A DNA stretch of 64,000 bases from Cupriavidus malaysiensis. GTDB taxonomy: Bacteria; Pseudomonadota; Gammaproteobacteria; Burkholderiales; Burkholderiaceae. A program made the position numbers and the translations under genes. The stretch spans positions 1,984,001 through 2,048,000 of the forward strand of contig NZ_CP017754.1 in NCBI RefSeq assembly GCF_001854325.1, in the 5' to 3' direction. The notes below the pieces were generated by a model, which saw only the letters and a program-made list of their open reading frames with translations, was not told the origin of the DNA and did no database searches. Positions 7,404 through 15,522 of the stretch are shown here, piece by piece (the stretch's first letter is position 1; each line of letters opens with the position of its first letter).

Positions 7404-8081
7404 TCACACGAACACGCACCGCTGCTGCTGCTCGGGTTGCCAGGGGCAGGGCGTGCGCGTCACAGCGTGCACCATCGGGGAGGCGTAGCGCGGATCGTCC
7501 GCGGGGAACTCCACCGGGGCTTTCTTCCACGAGAACGCGGGCAAGACCGGGACGATGAGCCAGTCTGCCTCGGTGGCGAGCATGTCGGCGAAGGCCTCGA
7601 CCTCGACCCGGTTGGACCGGAACACCCGGTACTTCCCGACTTGGCGGCGCTCGGCGAACGTCCCATCGAGCAGGCAGGCACGCTGGGCGTACAGCTCTTC
7701 GTGCGACACCAGCCCATGCTTGCGCATCGTGCGGACCTGCAGGCGCTCCCGGGCCAGGGTACGACGGTCGTACTCCGGGTCCTGTGCATGCTCGGCGATG
7801 TCCGCCTCCATCGCTTCAACCACGTCCATCCCGTCGGCTGAACCACGGACGAGCAGGGCAGCCCAATGCTCGCTCGGCACGGTGAAGTAAAAGCCCACCC
7901 GGTCCGTGTCGAACCAGGACGGGTCCTCCACCCACTCGGGCACGAACACGTCGGCGTGGGGCAGGCGACGTCCCGCCAGATCGTCCAAGGCCCGGAAGAT
8001 GTAAAAGTGCGGGTCCAGGGACCGCTCGACCAGGTGGACCGGGCGGCGGCGCTTCAGCTTCTCGTTGGCGGCTACCTTCAT
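7404..8081 (-). CDS. Hypothetical protein, last gene of leftward operon
   Basis: Protein of 225 residues, not recognised. Alpha/beta composition with conserved-looking aromatic clusters (DPHFYIFRALDD, FYFTVPSEHWAALLV). The C-terminus is Gln/Arg-rich. No signal or membrane segment. Its start overlaps the stop of the upstream HNH-like gene by 4 bases, so translation is probably coupled and the two products likely work together. Cytoplasmic; role unknown. Confidence 0.65.
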   Translation of the reverse strand: MKVAANEKLKRRRPVHLVERSLDPHFYIFRALDDLAGRRLPHADVFVPEWVEDPSWFDTDRVGFYFTVPSEHWAALLVRGSADGMDVVEAMEADIAEHAQDPEYDRRTLARERLQVRTMRKHGLVSHEELYAQRACLLDGTFAERRQVGKYRVFRSNRVEVEAFADMLATEADWLIVPVLPAFSWKKAPVEFPADDPRYASPMVHAVTRTPCPWQPEQQQRCVFV

Positions 8082-9478
8082 GCGGCACCTCCCATCCGGC
8101 CCGTGGCCGTGGCCTGGCTGGTCGGATTGAGCAGACGCTCCCGTAACGCGGCCAGGCGGTCCTGCACGTCCATGGGCAACGGGGCGCGCACCGGCTCGAC
8201 CGCAACCGGAGCGACCGGCACCACCTCGTGCTCGCGCACCGGCAGGGGCTTACCCTCACGCAGGGCGTCCAGGAACTCCGCGTGGCGGGCAACGATGGCG
8301 TCCTGGCGGTGGGCCAGCTCAGGGTTCAGCGGACGATAGAGCGGTGCCGATTCACCGGGCGACCGTACCGAACGTTCGGCACGCGGCGCGGCAGGTTCCG
8401 CTTTGCCCGTGCGCACGTCCTCCAGACGTTGGGCCAGACCGGCGAGCGCATCGTTGACCGGCTTCTCGCGCAAGGTCCGGCGACGCTGCTCCTCGACCAC
8501 CCGCTGTCCCGGCTTTGCTTGCACCGACCACCGGGCGACGCGTCGCGCTTCCTGCACCCACCGCTCGCCGGTGAGCAAGATGTGCCACCGCGCGTAGTGC
8601 TCGTGCCACCCACCGGGGGCCAGGCGTTCCCGCTCCTCCAATGCGAGGGACGACGGGCTGAACGAGGGGAAGGCGGTCCGCTCGCGATCGGTCATGCTCG
8701 GGCGCACCAGCACGGCGTTTTCCTCGACCAGGGCCCAGGCCGCCTCGTACCATCGGTCCAGGGGCACCTCGAACAGTGCGAACCGGCCTTGCGACACGTC
8801 ACGCGCCCCAAACTCGAATCGAAGGCGAAGGCGGACAGCACCACCCCGTTCGTTGGGCAGGCTCCGCAGGTCCCAACCGAAGTACCCCACCTCGCCGAAG
8901 GCCTGGGCCAAGACACGGAAGCGGGGGAAGGCCCAACGCTGACGCAGCGCGTGCATCGCGGCGTCGGTCCCCTTCACCGACAGCGGCAGCACATGGTTGG
9001 CCCCGTCCAGCAGAGCCTCACGACGGCGCGCGAGCAGCTTGACCGGATCGGTCGCGCGACCGAAGGCCAGCCAGTCCCGCCCGCCCTTGTCGTTCTGGCA
9101 TTCCGCGCAGCAGAGCACGCGGTTTTCCTCCAGCGCCGTCCCGCCCAAGGCCAGGGGCACCAGCAGGTCCGCCATGGCACGGGGCGCACCGTCAACCCGG
9201 CTCCCGGTGACCGAGAGGGTAAGACCGCAGTAGGCGCAGACCCCAGACTGCTGGTCGGCGAGGTACCGCACCATCCACGGCTCAGTGTGGCGCATCGACG
9301 CCCGCAGACCTTCGACAAGCTGGGAGAACAGCAGGTCCTGCAACGACCCGGGTTCCACCTTAACCGGTGGCACCTCGACCGGCTGATCCTCGTGGTCCGC
9401 AGGGTCGTACAGGTCCTCGTACGGCTCGTCGTGGTCGAACACCGTCAGGCTGGTGGGGCGCTTGAACATGCTCCCCAT
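8078..9478 (-). CDS. HNH-like zinc-finger protein with degenerate catalytic site
   Basis: Protein of 466 residues. Residues about 80-135 form an HNH-type finger: a CAYCG zinc pair, a DLLVPLALGG segment and CCAECQNDKGG with the second pair and the Asn. In active HNH nucleases the first catalytic residue is His in a D/E-H-I/L-x-P context; here that position is Leu (ADLLVP), so cleavage may be lost while DNA binding is kept. The rest is charged with no recognised domain. Middle gene of a three-gene leftward operon beginning with an RHH-like protein at 9714. Confidence 0.65.
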   Translation of the reverse strand: MGSMFKRPTSLTVFDHDEPYEDLYDPADHEDQPVEVPPVKVEPGSLQDLLFSQLVEGLRASMRHTEPWMVRYLADQQSGVCAYCGLTLSVTGSRVDGAPRAMADLLVPLALGGTALEENRVLCCAECQNDKGGRDWLAFGRATDPVKLLARRREALLDGANHVLPLSVKGTDAAMHALRQRWAFPRFRVLAQAFGEVGYFGWDLRSLPNERGGAVRLRLRFEFGARDVSQGRFALFEVPLDRWYEAAWALVEENAVLVRPSMTDRERTAFPSFSPSSLALEERERLAPGGWHEHYARWHILLTGERWVQEARRVARWSVQAKPGQRVVEEQRRRTLREKPVNDALAGLAQRLEDVRTGKAEPAAPRAERSVRSPGESAPLYRPLNPELAHRQDAIVARHAEFLDALREGKPLPVREHEVVPVAPVAVEPVRAPLPMDVQDRLAALRERLLNPTSQATATGRMGGAA

Positions 9479-9480
9479 GG

Positions 9481-9714
9481 TCAGACCTCGCTGCTCTCAA
9501 CCGGGGTAGCGCGGCGCAGGCCCGCACCGTGGACGCGCTCGACCGCCTCGACAATGGCGTCCGGCACGGTGATGCCGTTCAGCTTCGCGTACGACACCAG
9601 CAGCGCGTCCAGGTCCAGGGGGACCAGCAGGCTCCGGCGCTTGTGGGTGGTTTTCGAGCGCTTCGCCCAGTCGGCGTACACGGCCGCGCGGCGTTCAGGG
9701 TTTTTCGACGGCAT
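9481..9714 (-). CDS. Small ribbon-helix-helix-like protein
   Basis: Protein of 77 residues. After a basic N-terminus, SLLVPLDLDALLVSYAKLNG followed by ITVPDAIVEAVERV matches a ribbon-helix-helix pattern (beta strand, helix, turn, helix). Probable DNA-binding dimer and first gene of the leftward operon, so a likely autoregulator. A GGAGACC stretch precedes the ATG. Target site unknown. Confidence 0.6.
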   Translation of the reverse strand: MPSKNPERRAAVYADWAKRSKTTHKRRSLLVPLDLDALLVSYAKLNGITVPDAIVEAVERVHGAGLRRATPVESSEV

Positions 9715-10560
9715 GGGTCTCCTCCACGTTGACTAAGAAGGCTCGACGCCAAGGCGTCGGCATGACCCCAACCTAGCACCGCCTTGGGTTTGCGCAAGTC
9801 CATACGGTCGTGCCAGGGTACACCTCCACGGGGTTCGCCGGACGGCACCTGCAGGATCGCTCCGGCCTCGCCGGCCGGGCTGTCGGTTGTACGTTCGCGC
9901 TCGCCGCGCGGGCTGAAGGCTCTGACCTGGGGAGAAGGCTGAACCCGGATCGGTTCGATCGTGCTGTACAGGTGCAGGGGCAAGACGGCTCGGGCCAGGC
10001 GGAGGTCTACCACCACCAGGGGGAGGGTCGGACGCGCGGCTGGCCCGTGGCGTCGTACCGTGATCGAGGGGTGGAGGGATGGCACAGGCGGGGCACTGCT
10101 CGACGCGCGGAGCGCGAACGGCTGAACGTCCAAGGAGGGAGGCGGCACCGCGCGCACGCGTGACCGGCACCGCCTCAACGGGACGGCACAGGACCCACGC
10201 CGTCCCTGGTCCAGCGTTCCCGCACCGCAGCGCGGGCGGAGGTCGTGCGTTCGCTTCGCGGCACCGGCGCGGACGGCGCAACCGCTCCCGGTTCCGGCAC
10301 CCCTTCGGGGAGCCGCGACCGGTCGGGTCGTCGCCTGATGTCCGCGCTCACGGTGCGCGCTCCGCGACCACGCACGCTGGACCGCCACCCCCAACGGCAG
10401 AGTCGGACACCACCCACGCTCCCCGGGGTACGGCGACCACGGGTCCAGCGTCGTCACCGAAGGACGGCGGGTACCGTTCACGCGTGCGCGTCCCAGTCGG
10501 GCGATGGGGCGGAACGGGAGCGCGGTGGCGGCGCACCGTCCACGGTCTGGATCACCCGTG

Positions 10561-10731
10561 CCAATGCACATGTTATACCGGTCATCAGGGCGTGACCGGG
10601 GGCGCTGCGCGCGCTCGGCGGTTCGACCGACCGCACGTCGGACCCACCCGACCCGATCACGCGTTTCGTTGGTGCGAATGCCAGCGTCATACCGGTTACA
10701 TGGGTCATACCCGGGGGCGCTGCGCGGCGCG
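10561..10731. repeat. Duplicated 50-bp segment
   Basis: Two diverged copies, 10561-10614 and 10676-10731. They share a TATACCGGT / CATACCGGT core and then GGGGGCGCTGCGCG about 20 bases later. On the minus strand the cores read as TATAAC and TATGAC, possible -10 boxes facing the leftward operon. A near-match palindrome (GTGCCAATGCAC) overlaps the left copy. Confidence 0.5.
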
Positions 10732-11427
10732 AGCGTCCGGTGTACGTACACGCGCGGCGACGCACCGAGACCGGAGGCAGGGGAAGGCGGACCACCTCGC
10801 TGACGCGAACAACCCCAGCACCGTTACGTCCGCCTGGACTTGGCGACGCGTCGCCACGACCCGATGGGGCTGGGTCGCGCTGCACGCTGCGCGGCAACGG
10901 CACGTCCAGGCAACGGCGAACGGCAACCCCGGACCCCACCGTCGTACCGCGTCGGCGTCACGCTGGGCGTTCCGTACCGCACGGCGACGGGCACCCCCAC
11001 CGGGCAGCGGAGCAACGCTCCCCGGTACGGCAACGGCGAACCCCAACGGCGGGCGTTCGTCCGGGAGGCAGGGGCGGGTCCGAACGCTGAAGGCGACACC
11101 GAACGGCGAACATCGAGGGAAGGAGGCTGTCCCTGGTGCGAGAGGAAGGGACGGGCACAGGGACAGCAGCGCGCACAGGTGGAGCAAGGACGTGCGCGGG
11201 GAGCAAGAGCGAGGGGGTACTGCGAAGGAGGAAAAGCGGTGAAGCGTCGTGCTGAAGCACTCGGTTCCTGGGATTTCGACGTCACACCTCCCTCTCGCGA
11301 AAAATCAAAGTCGGTACTCGGAGGGGGTGTTTGCGAAAATCCTGGAACGACACACCCTTCGCACCTTCGGTGTTTAAGAACCTACCCCCAGAACCACCGC
11401 CATCGCCTTGCTGGGCCTGGCTCGGCT

Positions 11428-11512
11428 GCTTATGCAACGCATAAGCGAAAAACGCACGGCATGCAGCAAAGCACCGTCGAGCAAGGCTCAACCTGCATAA
11501 GCTGCTTATGCA
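11428..11512. repeat. GCTTATGC inverted repeats, candidate oriT or operator
   Basis: GCTTATGC-AAC-GCATAAGC (11428-11446) and TGCATAAGC-T-GCTTATGCA (11494-11512) are two perfect dyads built from the same half-site. The surroundings are AT-richer than the flanks. They sit about 100 bp before the gene of a small possible RHH protein that heads the transfer module, and beside a GTCGACCGTTCGTC box (11514-11527). Such dyads are typical of oriT/relaxosome or RHH operator sites. Confidence 0.55.
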
Positions 11513-11607
11513 AGTCGACCGTTCGTCGGCTGGTTCCGCCAAACGCTGGACAAACGGCGAGGACCTGCCATGTTGGGTCATCACCACTTCCAACAGGAGC
11601 GCCCAAC

Positions 11608-12093
11608 ATGCCCCGCACCCGCACCGTCCGAAGCCTCGCTGAAAACAGCCAGACCGACCGCAGCGCGACGCGCAACGGCAAGACCCTCGGCATCTACGTC
11701 TCCACCGCGGAGGCCGCTCGTGTGGAGGAGGCACGCCAGGCTGCCGGATTCGACAGCACGAACCGCATGTTGCGCGACTTGCTGTTCGGTTTCCTCGATG
11801 GCCGCGACCAGCTCGAAGAACTGCGCGCCGAGCTGCTGGACAGCGTGACCCGCACGATCGAGGGAGCCGTCCCGTTGATGACCGATGCCGTCTCCTCGAA
11901 GACCGACGACAACGTCCGTGCGGCGCTGAGCGACACGGGCAAGTCCGAGCGGGAAACCCGGGCACGGTTGCAACTCGAGATGAAGAACCTCAGCAACACC
12001 GTCCAGGCAGAGGTCGAGAAGATCGACCTGAAGTTCAAGGTGATCAACGACACGCTGGTCGCGATCCAGAAGGCCCTGGCCGCCAAGGCCTAA
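11608..12093 (+). CDS. Possible relaxosome accessory protein (RHH plus coiled coil)
   Basis: Protein of 161 residues. Residues 24-62 (TLGIYVSTAEAARVEEARQA followed by STNRMLRDLLFGFLDG) fit a CopG/TraY-type ribbon-helix-helix. The rest is a long amphipathic helix with heptad character (ETRARLQLEMKNLSNTVQAE), suggesting a coiled-coil oligomerisation stalk. Gene order (oriT-like repeats, this gene, coupling-type ATPase, TraD-like protein, relaxase) argues for a DNA-bending accessory protein of conjugation. AGGAG upstream supports the ATG. The RHH assignment is by pattern only. Confidence 0.55.
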   Translation: MPRTRTVRSLAENSQTDRSATRNGKTLGIYVSTAEAARVEEARQAAGFDSTNRMLRDLLFGFLDGRDQLEELRAELLDSVTRTIEGAVPLMTDAVSSKTDDNVRAALSDTGKSERETRARLQLEMKNLSNTVQAEVEKIDLKFKVINDTLVAIQKALAAKA

Positions 12094-12119
12094 CCCCGGC
12101 GACATCACGGAGGAGACAC

Positions 12120-14732
12120 GTGAAAAAGATCGCACTGGCGGTACTCAAGATGCTGGGCGTTCCCGAAGCCCAGCCCCCGAAGGCAGCAGAACCCCAACCC
12201 CCGAAGGCAGCAGAACCCCAACCCGTTCAGACCGCCGTTCCGTTGGTGCAGGACCGTGCCCTGGCACCCTTTGTCCTTCCCACCGAGATCGACCGGACCA
12301 AACCGCTGGCGGGTCAGGCGCTCCTGGCGTACACCAAGCCGGGCTCGGCGGACGGGAAGACCCAGCCGGTCGAACTCGTCCTCACGTTCCGCGACGCCAC
12401 CACCTCGGTCGTGATCCTGGGCGGCACCGGGACGGGCAAGACCACGGGCGCTGGCATCCCGCTGCTGAAACGTCTGCACGACGCACGCGTGGCGATGCTG
12501 GTCACCGACGTGGTGAAGGGCGACTACGCCAACGTCTGCCGTCGCCTGGACGGGAGCGTGATCCTGGGGCCGGCGAGCGACACGATGCCCAGCAACCTCC
12601 TGGCGGGCTGGTCGGACCAGAAGCTCCGCGATTTCCTGACGCTGTACAGCTCGAAGGTGAAGGGCGGTGAGGCTTACTGGGGGAGCGAGGGCGTCACCGA
12701 CGCGGTGCTGATCGCGCGGTTCATCCGCCACGTCGAGCGCCGGGAGCCCACCCTGGCGGACCTGTTCCACTACCTCAACGAGCCGTTGAAGTTCGTGGCG
12801 CGCTACAAGCTGGCCCACCGGTTCCAGGCGCTCTACACCACCCAGGAGCAGCGAGAGGCGGCGGAGGACACGCTGGTGGCGCTGCGCTCCCGGGAGACCG
12901 GGGCTTACGTGTTCTCCATGCTGCATTTCGCCAAGGACCCGTCGGCGAAGAAGGGCAAGACCACCGACATCATCACCCAGGTGGGCAGCGCGCCCCCGAC
13001 CAAGGTTTCGATGGTGACGACGGACGACGCCAAGATTTTCGAGCAGTACGCCTGGCACGTGGCCAGCCTGCTGACCATCACCCGTCCGTTCTACGAGAAC
13101 CCGAAACTGCGCCGGGCCTTCTGCGCGGACGTGGCCACCGGGATCGACTGGTTCGACCTGGTGTACGTACAGCAGCAGTTCATCGTCCTGGAAATGCCCA
13201 CCCACACCTACGGGGAGGCAGCGCTGTTCGTCGCCGAAATCCTGCGCATGCAATACCACGACGTCATCCGTGGCGCGCAGGACCACCGGGACAGCCTGGT
13301 GATCGACGGCAAGCGCGTGGTCTACGGCGTCGACCGTTTCACCGGCGAGCTGCACGACGAGTTCCAGAAGATCCTGTCGGCGGACGGCTCCAGCAACGAT
13401 GACTCCAACTGGATCGACATTTCCCGGGGCTACGGCCACATCAACATCTTTCTGACCCAGAGCATCACCTCGCTGCACGGCAAGGCCAAGAACCATTTCG
13501 CCGTCGAGGCGTTCGTCCAGAACTGCTGCAACGTCGTGTGCTTGCCGACCATCGACGAGCGCACGCTGACCTACATGGAGACCCTGGCCGGGCGCAAGGC
13601 GACGACCGTGCGCGAGCACCTGGTGATCCGGACGGGCCGCGAGGCGTTCGTCTACTTCGCCAGCGCATCGCTGAACGGCGGGGACACCTGGTCGGAGCTG
13701 GTGGAGGTCGGCACCTCCCGGTTCCCGCACATGCGGCACACCGTCATGCAGGAGATCATGGCCCGACCGGCGCTGGTGCGCGCGGCGAGCGCTGACCTGG
13801 TTGCTCCGATCGAGGAGACCCGGGTTCCCCAATCGACGGACGAGATCACCGGTCGGGTGTTCTGCGTGACCACGGCGGCGATCCACTCGGACGGGTTCCT
13901 GGACTTCAAGAAGCGCCTGAGCCGGGGCGGCCACGCGATCACGGAAACCGTCCGCATGAAGGCGGCGAAGGAAGGCGTGGACGCCCGGGGCCACCTGTCG
14001 GAGGCGCTGGACCGGCTGGACGTGCTGTACCCGAACAAGGGCGACATCGTGGCGGTGGTGCGCGGGGGCGGGGACGTGAAGAACGGGCAGTTCGACACCT
14101 ACAACGCCCCCGAAAGCGTCGCGGCCCTGGAAGCCCTGCGCGAGCGTGGGGTCTTCGTCGTGGTCGGCGTCGGGCACAGCGCCAACGACGACTGGGCGAT
14201 CCACCGGGCCTGCGACCACGTGTGCGACGTGCCTTACCACGCCGGTGAGGTGGTGTCCCACCTGCTCGACAACTTGCGGTCGGCGTCGAACGAGGCGAAC
14301 GTGGTGCTCGCCCGGGTGGGCGGCATCACGCTGACCAAGGGCGTCAACACCGGCATGCCGGAACCGCAGCCCAAGCCGCTGGTGAAGCCGGTGGTAGACG
14401 ACAAGGAGGACGCGGCGGCGGAAATCGCTCCGACCGTCATGTCGACGGAGGAACCGATCGACCCGCCGTGGGACCCGCTCCCGAAGACCGGGTACACCCC
14501 GGCCAGCCGTCCGGCGACGCAACCCGACCCGTTCGACGAACCGGGCACCCCGTCCGTGTCGACCATGGGCGCGGGCAACACCGCAGCGGCGGCGTCGTCG
14601 GGCTCGCCCCGTGCCCTGGCACCTGTTCCGGCGAAGAAGCCGAGCTGGCACGCGGGTGTTGGCTCGCGGGACGACCAGGACATTCAGCGGATCTTGTCCG
14701 AGCTGGACGACCCGCAGGACGGCAAGGACTGA
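12120..14732 (+). CDS. Coupling-protein-like ATPase fused to exonuclease VII-like domain
   Basis: Protein of 870 residues. Residues 20-36 carry a short PKAAEPQP duplication. Residues about 85-560 form an FtsK/TraD-type ATPase: Walker A GGTGTGKTT at 101-109, an acidic LHDEFQKIL segment as probable Walker B, and the LTQSITSL sensor. Residues about 577-735 resemble the catalytic part of exonuclease VII large subunit (XseA): VVRGGG near 646 and VVVGVGHSANDDW near 682, matching the RGGGS and GHxxD signatures. The tail is Pro/Ala-rich. ExoVII degrades single-stranded DNA, so the fusion couples a DNA pump to a ssDNA nuclease fold beside a relaxase. Such a fusion is not one I know. Confidence 0.7.
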   Translation: MKKIALAVLKMLGVPEAQPPKAAEPQPPKAAEPQPVQTAVPLVQDRALAPFVLPTEIDRTKPLAGQALLAYTKPGSADGKTQPVELVLTFRDATTSVVILGGTGTGKTTGAGIPLLKRLHDARVAMLVTDVVKGDYANVCRRLDGSVILGPASDTMPSNLLAGWSDQKLRDFLTLYSSKVKGGEAYWGSEGVTDAVLIARFIRHVERREPTLADLFHYLNEPLKFVARYKLAHRFQALYTTQEQREAAEDTLVALRSRETGAYVFSMLHFAKDPSAKKGKTTDIITQVGSAPPTKVSMVTTDDAKIFEQYAWHVASLLTITRPFYENPKLRRAFCADVATGIDWFDLVYVQQQFIVLEMPTHTYGEAALFVAEILRMQYHDVIRGAQDHRDSLVIDGKRVVYGVDRFTGELHDEFQKILSADGSSNDDSNWIDISRGYGHINIFLTQSITSLHGKAKNHFAVEAFVQNCCNVVCLPTIDERTLTYMETLAGRKATTVREHLVIRTGREAFVYFASASLNGGDTWSELVEVGTSRFPHMRHTVMQEIMARPALVRAASADLVAPIEETRVPQSTDEITGRVFCVTTAAIHSDGFLDFKKRLSRGGHAITETVRMKAAKEGVDARGHLSEALDRLDVLYPNKGDIVAVVRGGGDVKNGQFDTYNAPESVAALEALRERGVFVVVGVGHSANDDWAIHRACDHVCDVPYHAGEVVSHLLDNLRSASNEANVVLARVGGITLTKGVNTGMPEPQPKPLVKPVVDDKEDAAAEIAPTVMSTEEPIDPPWDPLPKTGYTPASRPATQPDPFDEPGTPSVSTMGAGNTAAAASSGSPRALAPVPAKKPSWHAGVGSRDDQDIQRILSELDDPQDGKD
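12256..12267. repeat. Dispersed 12-bp palindrome, copy 6 (coding)
   Basis: Perfect GTGCCCTGGCAC inside the start of the ATPase-ExoVII gene, encoding part of RALAP. Confidence 0.75.
14611..14622. repeat. Dispersed 12-bp palindrome, copy 7 (coding)
   Basis: Perfect GTGCCCTGGCAC near the end of the same gene, again encoding RALAP, so the two in-gene copies share a reading frame. Confidence 0.75.
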
Positions 14733-14737
14733 TCCAC

Positions 14738-14775
14738 CCACCGGCAGGGCGCCCGCTCCCGCGCTCTGCCGGTGG
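14738..14775 (+). terminator. Long hairpin after ATPase-ExoVII gene
   Basis: CCACCGGCAG and CTGCCGGTGG arms with further pairing inside; no T-run. It could stabilise or partly terminate the message. Confidence 0.5.
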
Positions 14776-14813
14776 TTCGAACCTGGGGGCGTACCTAGTT
14801 AGGAGGCGGTGCG

Positions 14814-15263
14814 ATGGGGATCTCGAAGCGAAGTGAGCCGGAGGGGCTGTCCGAGGTGCCGACCGAGGGCGAGAGCCCGTCGGTGATTGATCTGGAGCGC
14901 AACCTGGTGGCGGGGCTGAACGTCCTGCCGGAGGGAAAGCGGAAGGAGACGGTCGCGTTGCTGTTGAACGCGATTCGCACCCGCTCGACGGTCGTGCGGA
15001 TCCGTGCGTTCGTCGCCATGGGCAAGGAGCATTGGATGGGCCACGACGATCACGTCCGGATTCAGCGCGCCCGGTGGCGCTACTGGTCGTTGCCGCGCGA
15101 CGTGGTGGGGAGCAACGACGAACCGGCGACCGTGCAGGACGTGTCCGAACCGTCCGACCGCGAGGCGGAGAAGAGCTGGGCCCACCTGCTGGTGCGGTGC
15201 TACGGCCTCCCGTTGGGCGTGATCCTCCTGGTGGGCACCCTCGGCTACCTGGCGCTCCGCTGA
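14814..15263 (+). CDS. C-terminally anchored membrane protein
   Basis: Protein of 149 residues, not recognised. A charged cytoplasmic body (residues 1-120) ends in one hydrophobic helix at the C-terminus (PLGVILLVGTLGYLAL), so it is a tail-anchored inner-membrane protein. GGAGG 5-8 nt upstream supports the ATG. It lies between two coupling-type ATPase genes of the transfer module, so a role in anchoring or regulating the coupling complex is plausible but unproven. Confidence 0.6.
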   Translation: MGISKRSEPEGLSEVPTEGESPSVIDLERNLVAGLNVLPEGKRKETVALLLNAIRTRSTVVRIRAFVAMGKEHWMGHDDHVRIQRARWRYWSLPRDVVGSNDEPATVQDVSEPSDREAEKSWAHLLVRCYGLPLGVILLVGTLGYLALR

Positions 15264-15288
15264 TCCCGATCTTGGTACGGGCGAGTCC

Positions 15289-15300
15289 GTGCCAGGGCAC
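15289..15300. repeat. Dispersed 12-bp palindrome, copy 8
   Basis: Perfect GTGCCAGGGCAC, in the gap upstream of the coupling protein promoter. Confidence 0.8.
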
Positions 15301-15463
15301 ATCCCCATCCCGTGACACCCCCCAACCCCTCCCGGCGCTGGGGCCGGTTGACAAGCGGTGCTGACGCCGGTTCCTCGCGTGTCGGTGATCGACCCGGGCC
15401 CAGGGCGCGAAGCGGAATCGCCCGGTCCCGACCGGGTGGGGTTTCAGCGCGGTGGGGCGTAAC

Positions 15464-15491
15464 TTGCGTAACGCTCCGCGACGGCTACCCT
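15464..15491 (+). promoter_or_regulatory. Promoter of coupling protein gene
   Basis: TTGCGT (15464-15469), 16 nt, TACCCT (15486-15491), 31 nt before the ATG. It shares the 16-nt spacer of the other left-element promoters. Confidence 0.55.
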
Positions 15492-15522
15492 GGATCTTCC
15501 CATTCGGCAGGAGGACCAGGGC

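Larger units (their letters stand above)
9735..11607. other. 1.87-kb gene-free block
   Basis: No reading frame here has believable codon use; the long open frames are Arg/Pro/Ser-rich shadows of GC-rich DNA. The block holds a near-match to the dispersed palindrome (9810-9821), two copies of a 50-bp segment (10561-10614 and 10676-10731), many CGGCGAAC-like words and, at its right end, GCTTATGC inverted repeats. Position between a regulatory operon and the transfer genes suits an origin (oriT, perhaps oriV) or non-coding RNAs. Confidence 0.5.

Noticed and set aside
10079..11242. 387-residue open frame in the gene-free block
   Set aside because: Arg/Pro/Thr low-complexity translation, no start signal, no domain; other frames look the same.
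12105..14741. 878-residue open frame on the minus strand
   Set aside because: Antisense shadow of the ATPase-ExoVII gene in GC-rich DNA; His/Arg/Val-rich composition and no ribosome-binding site.
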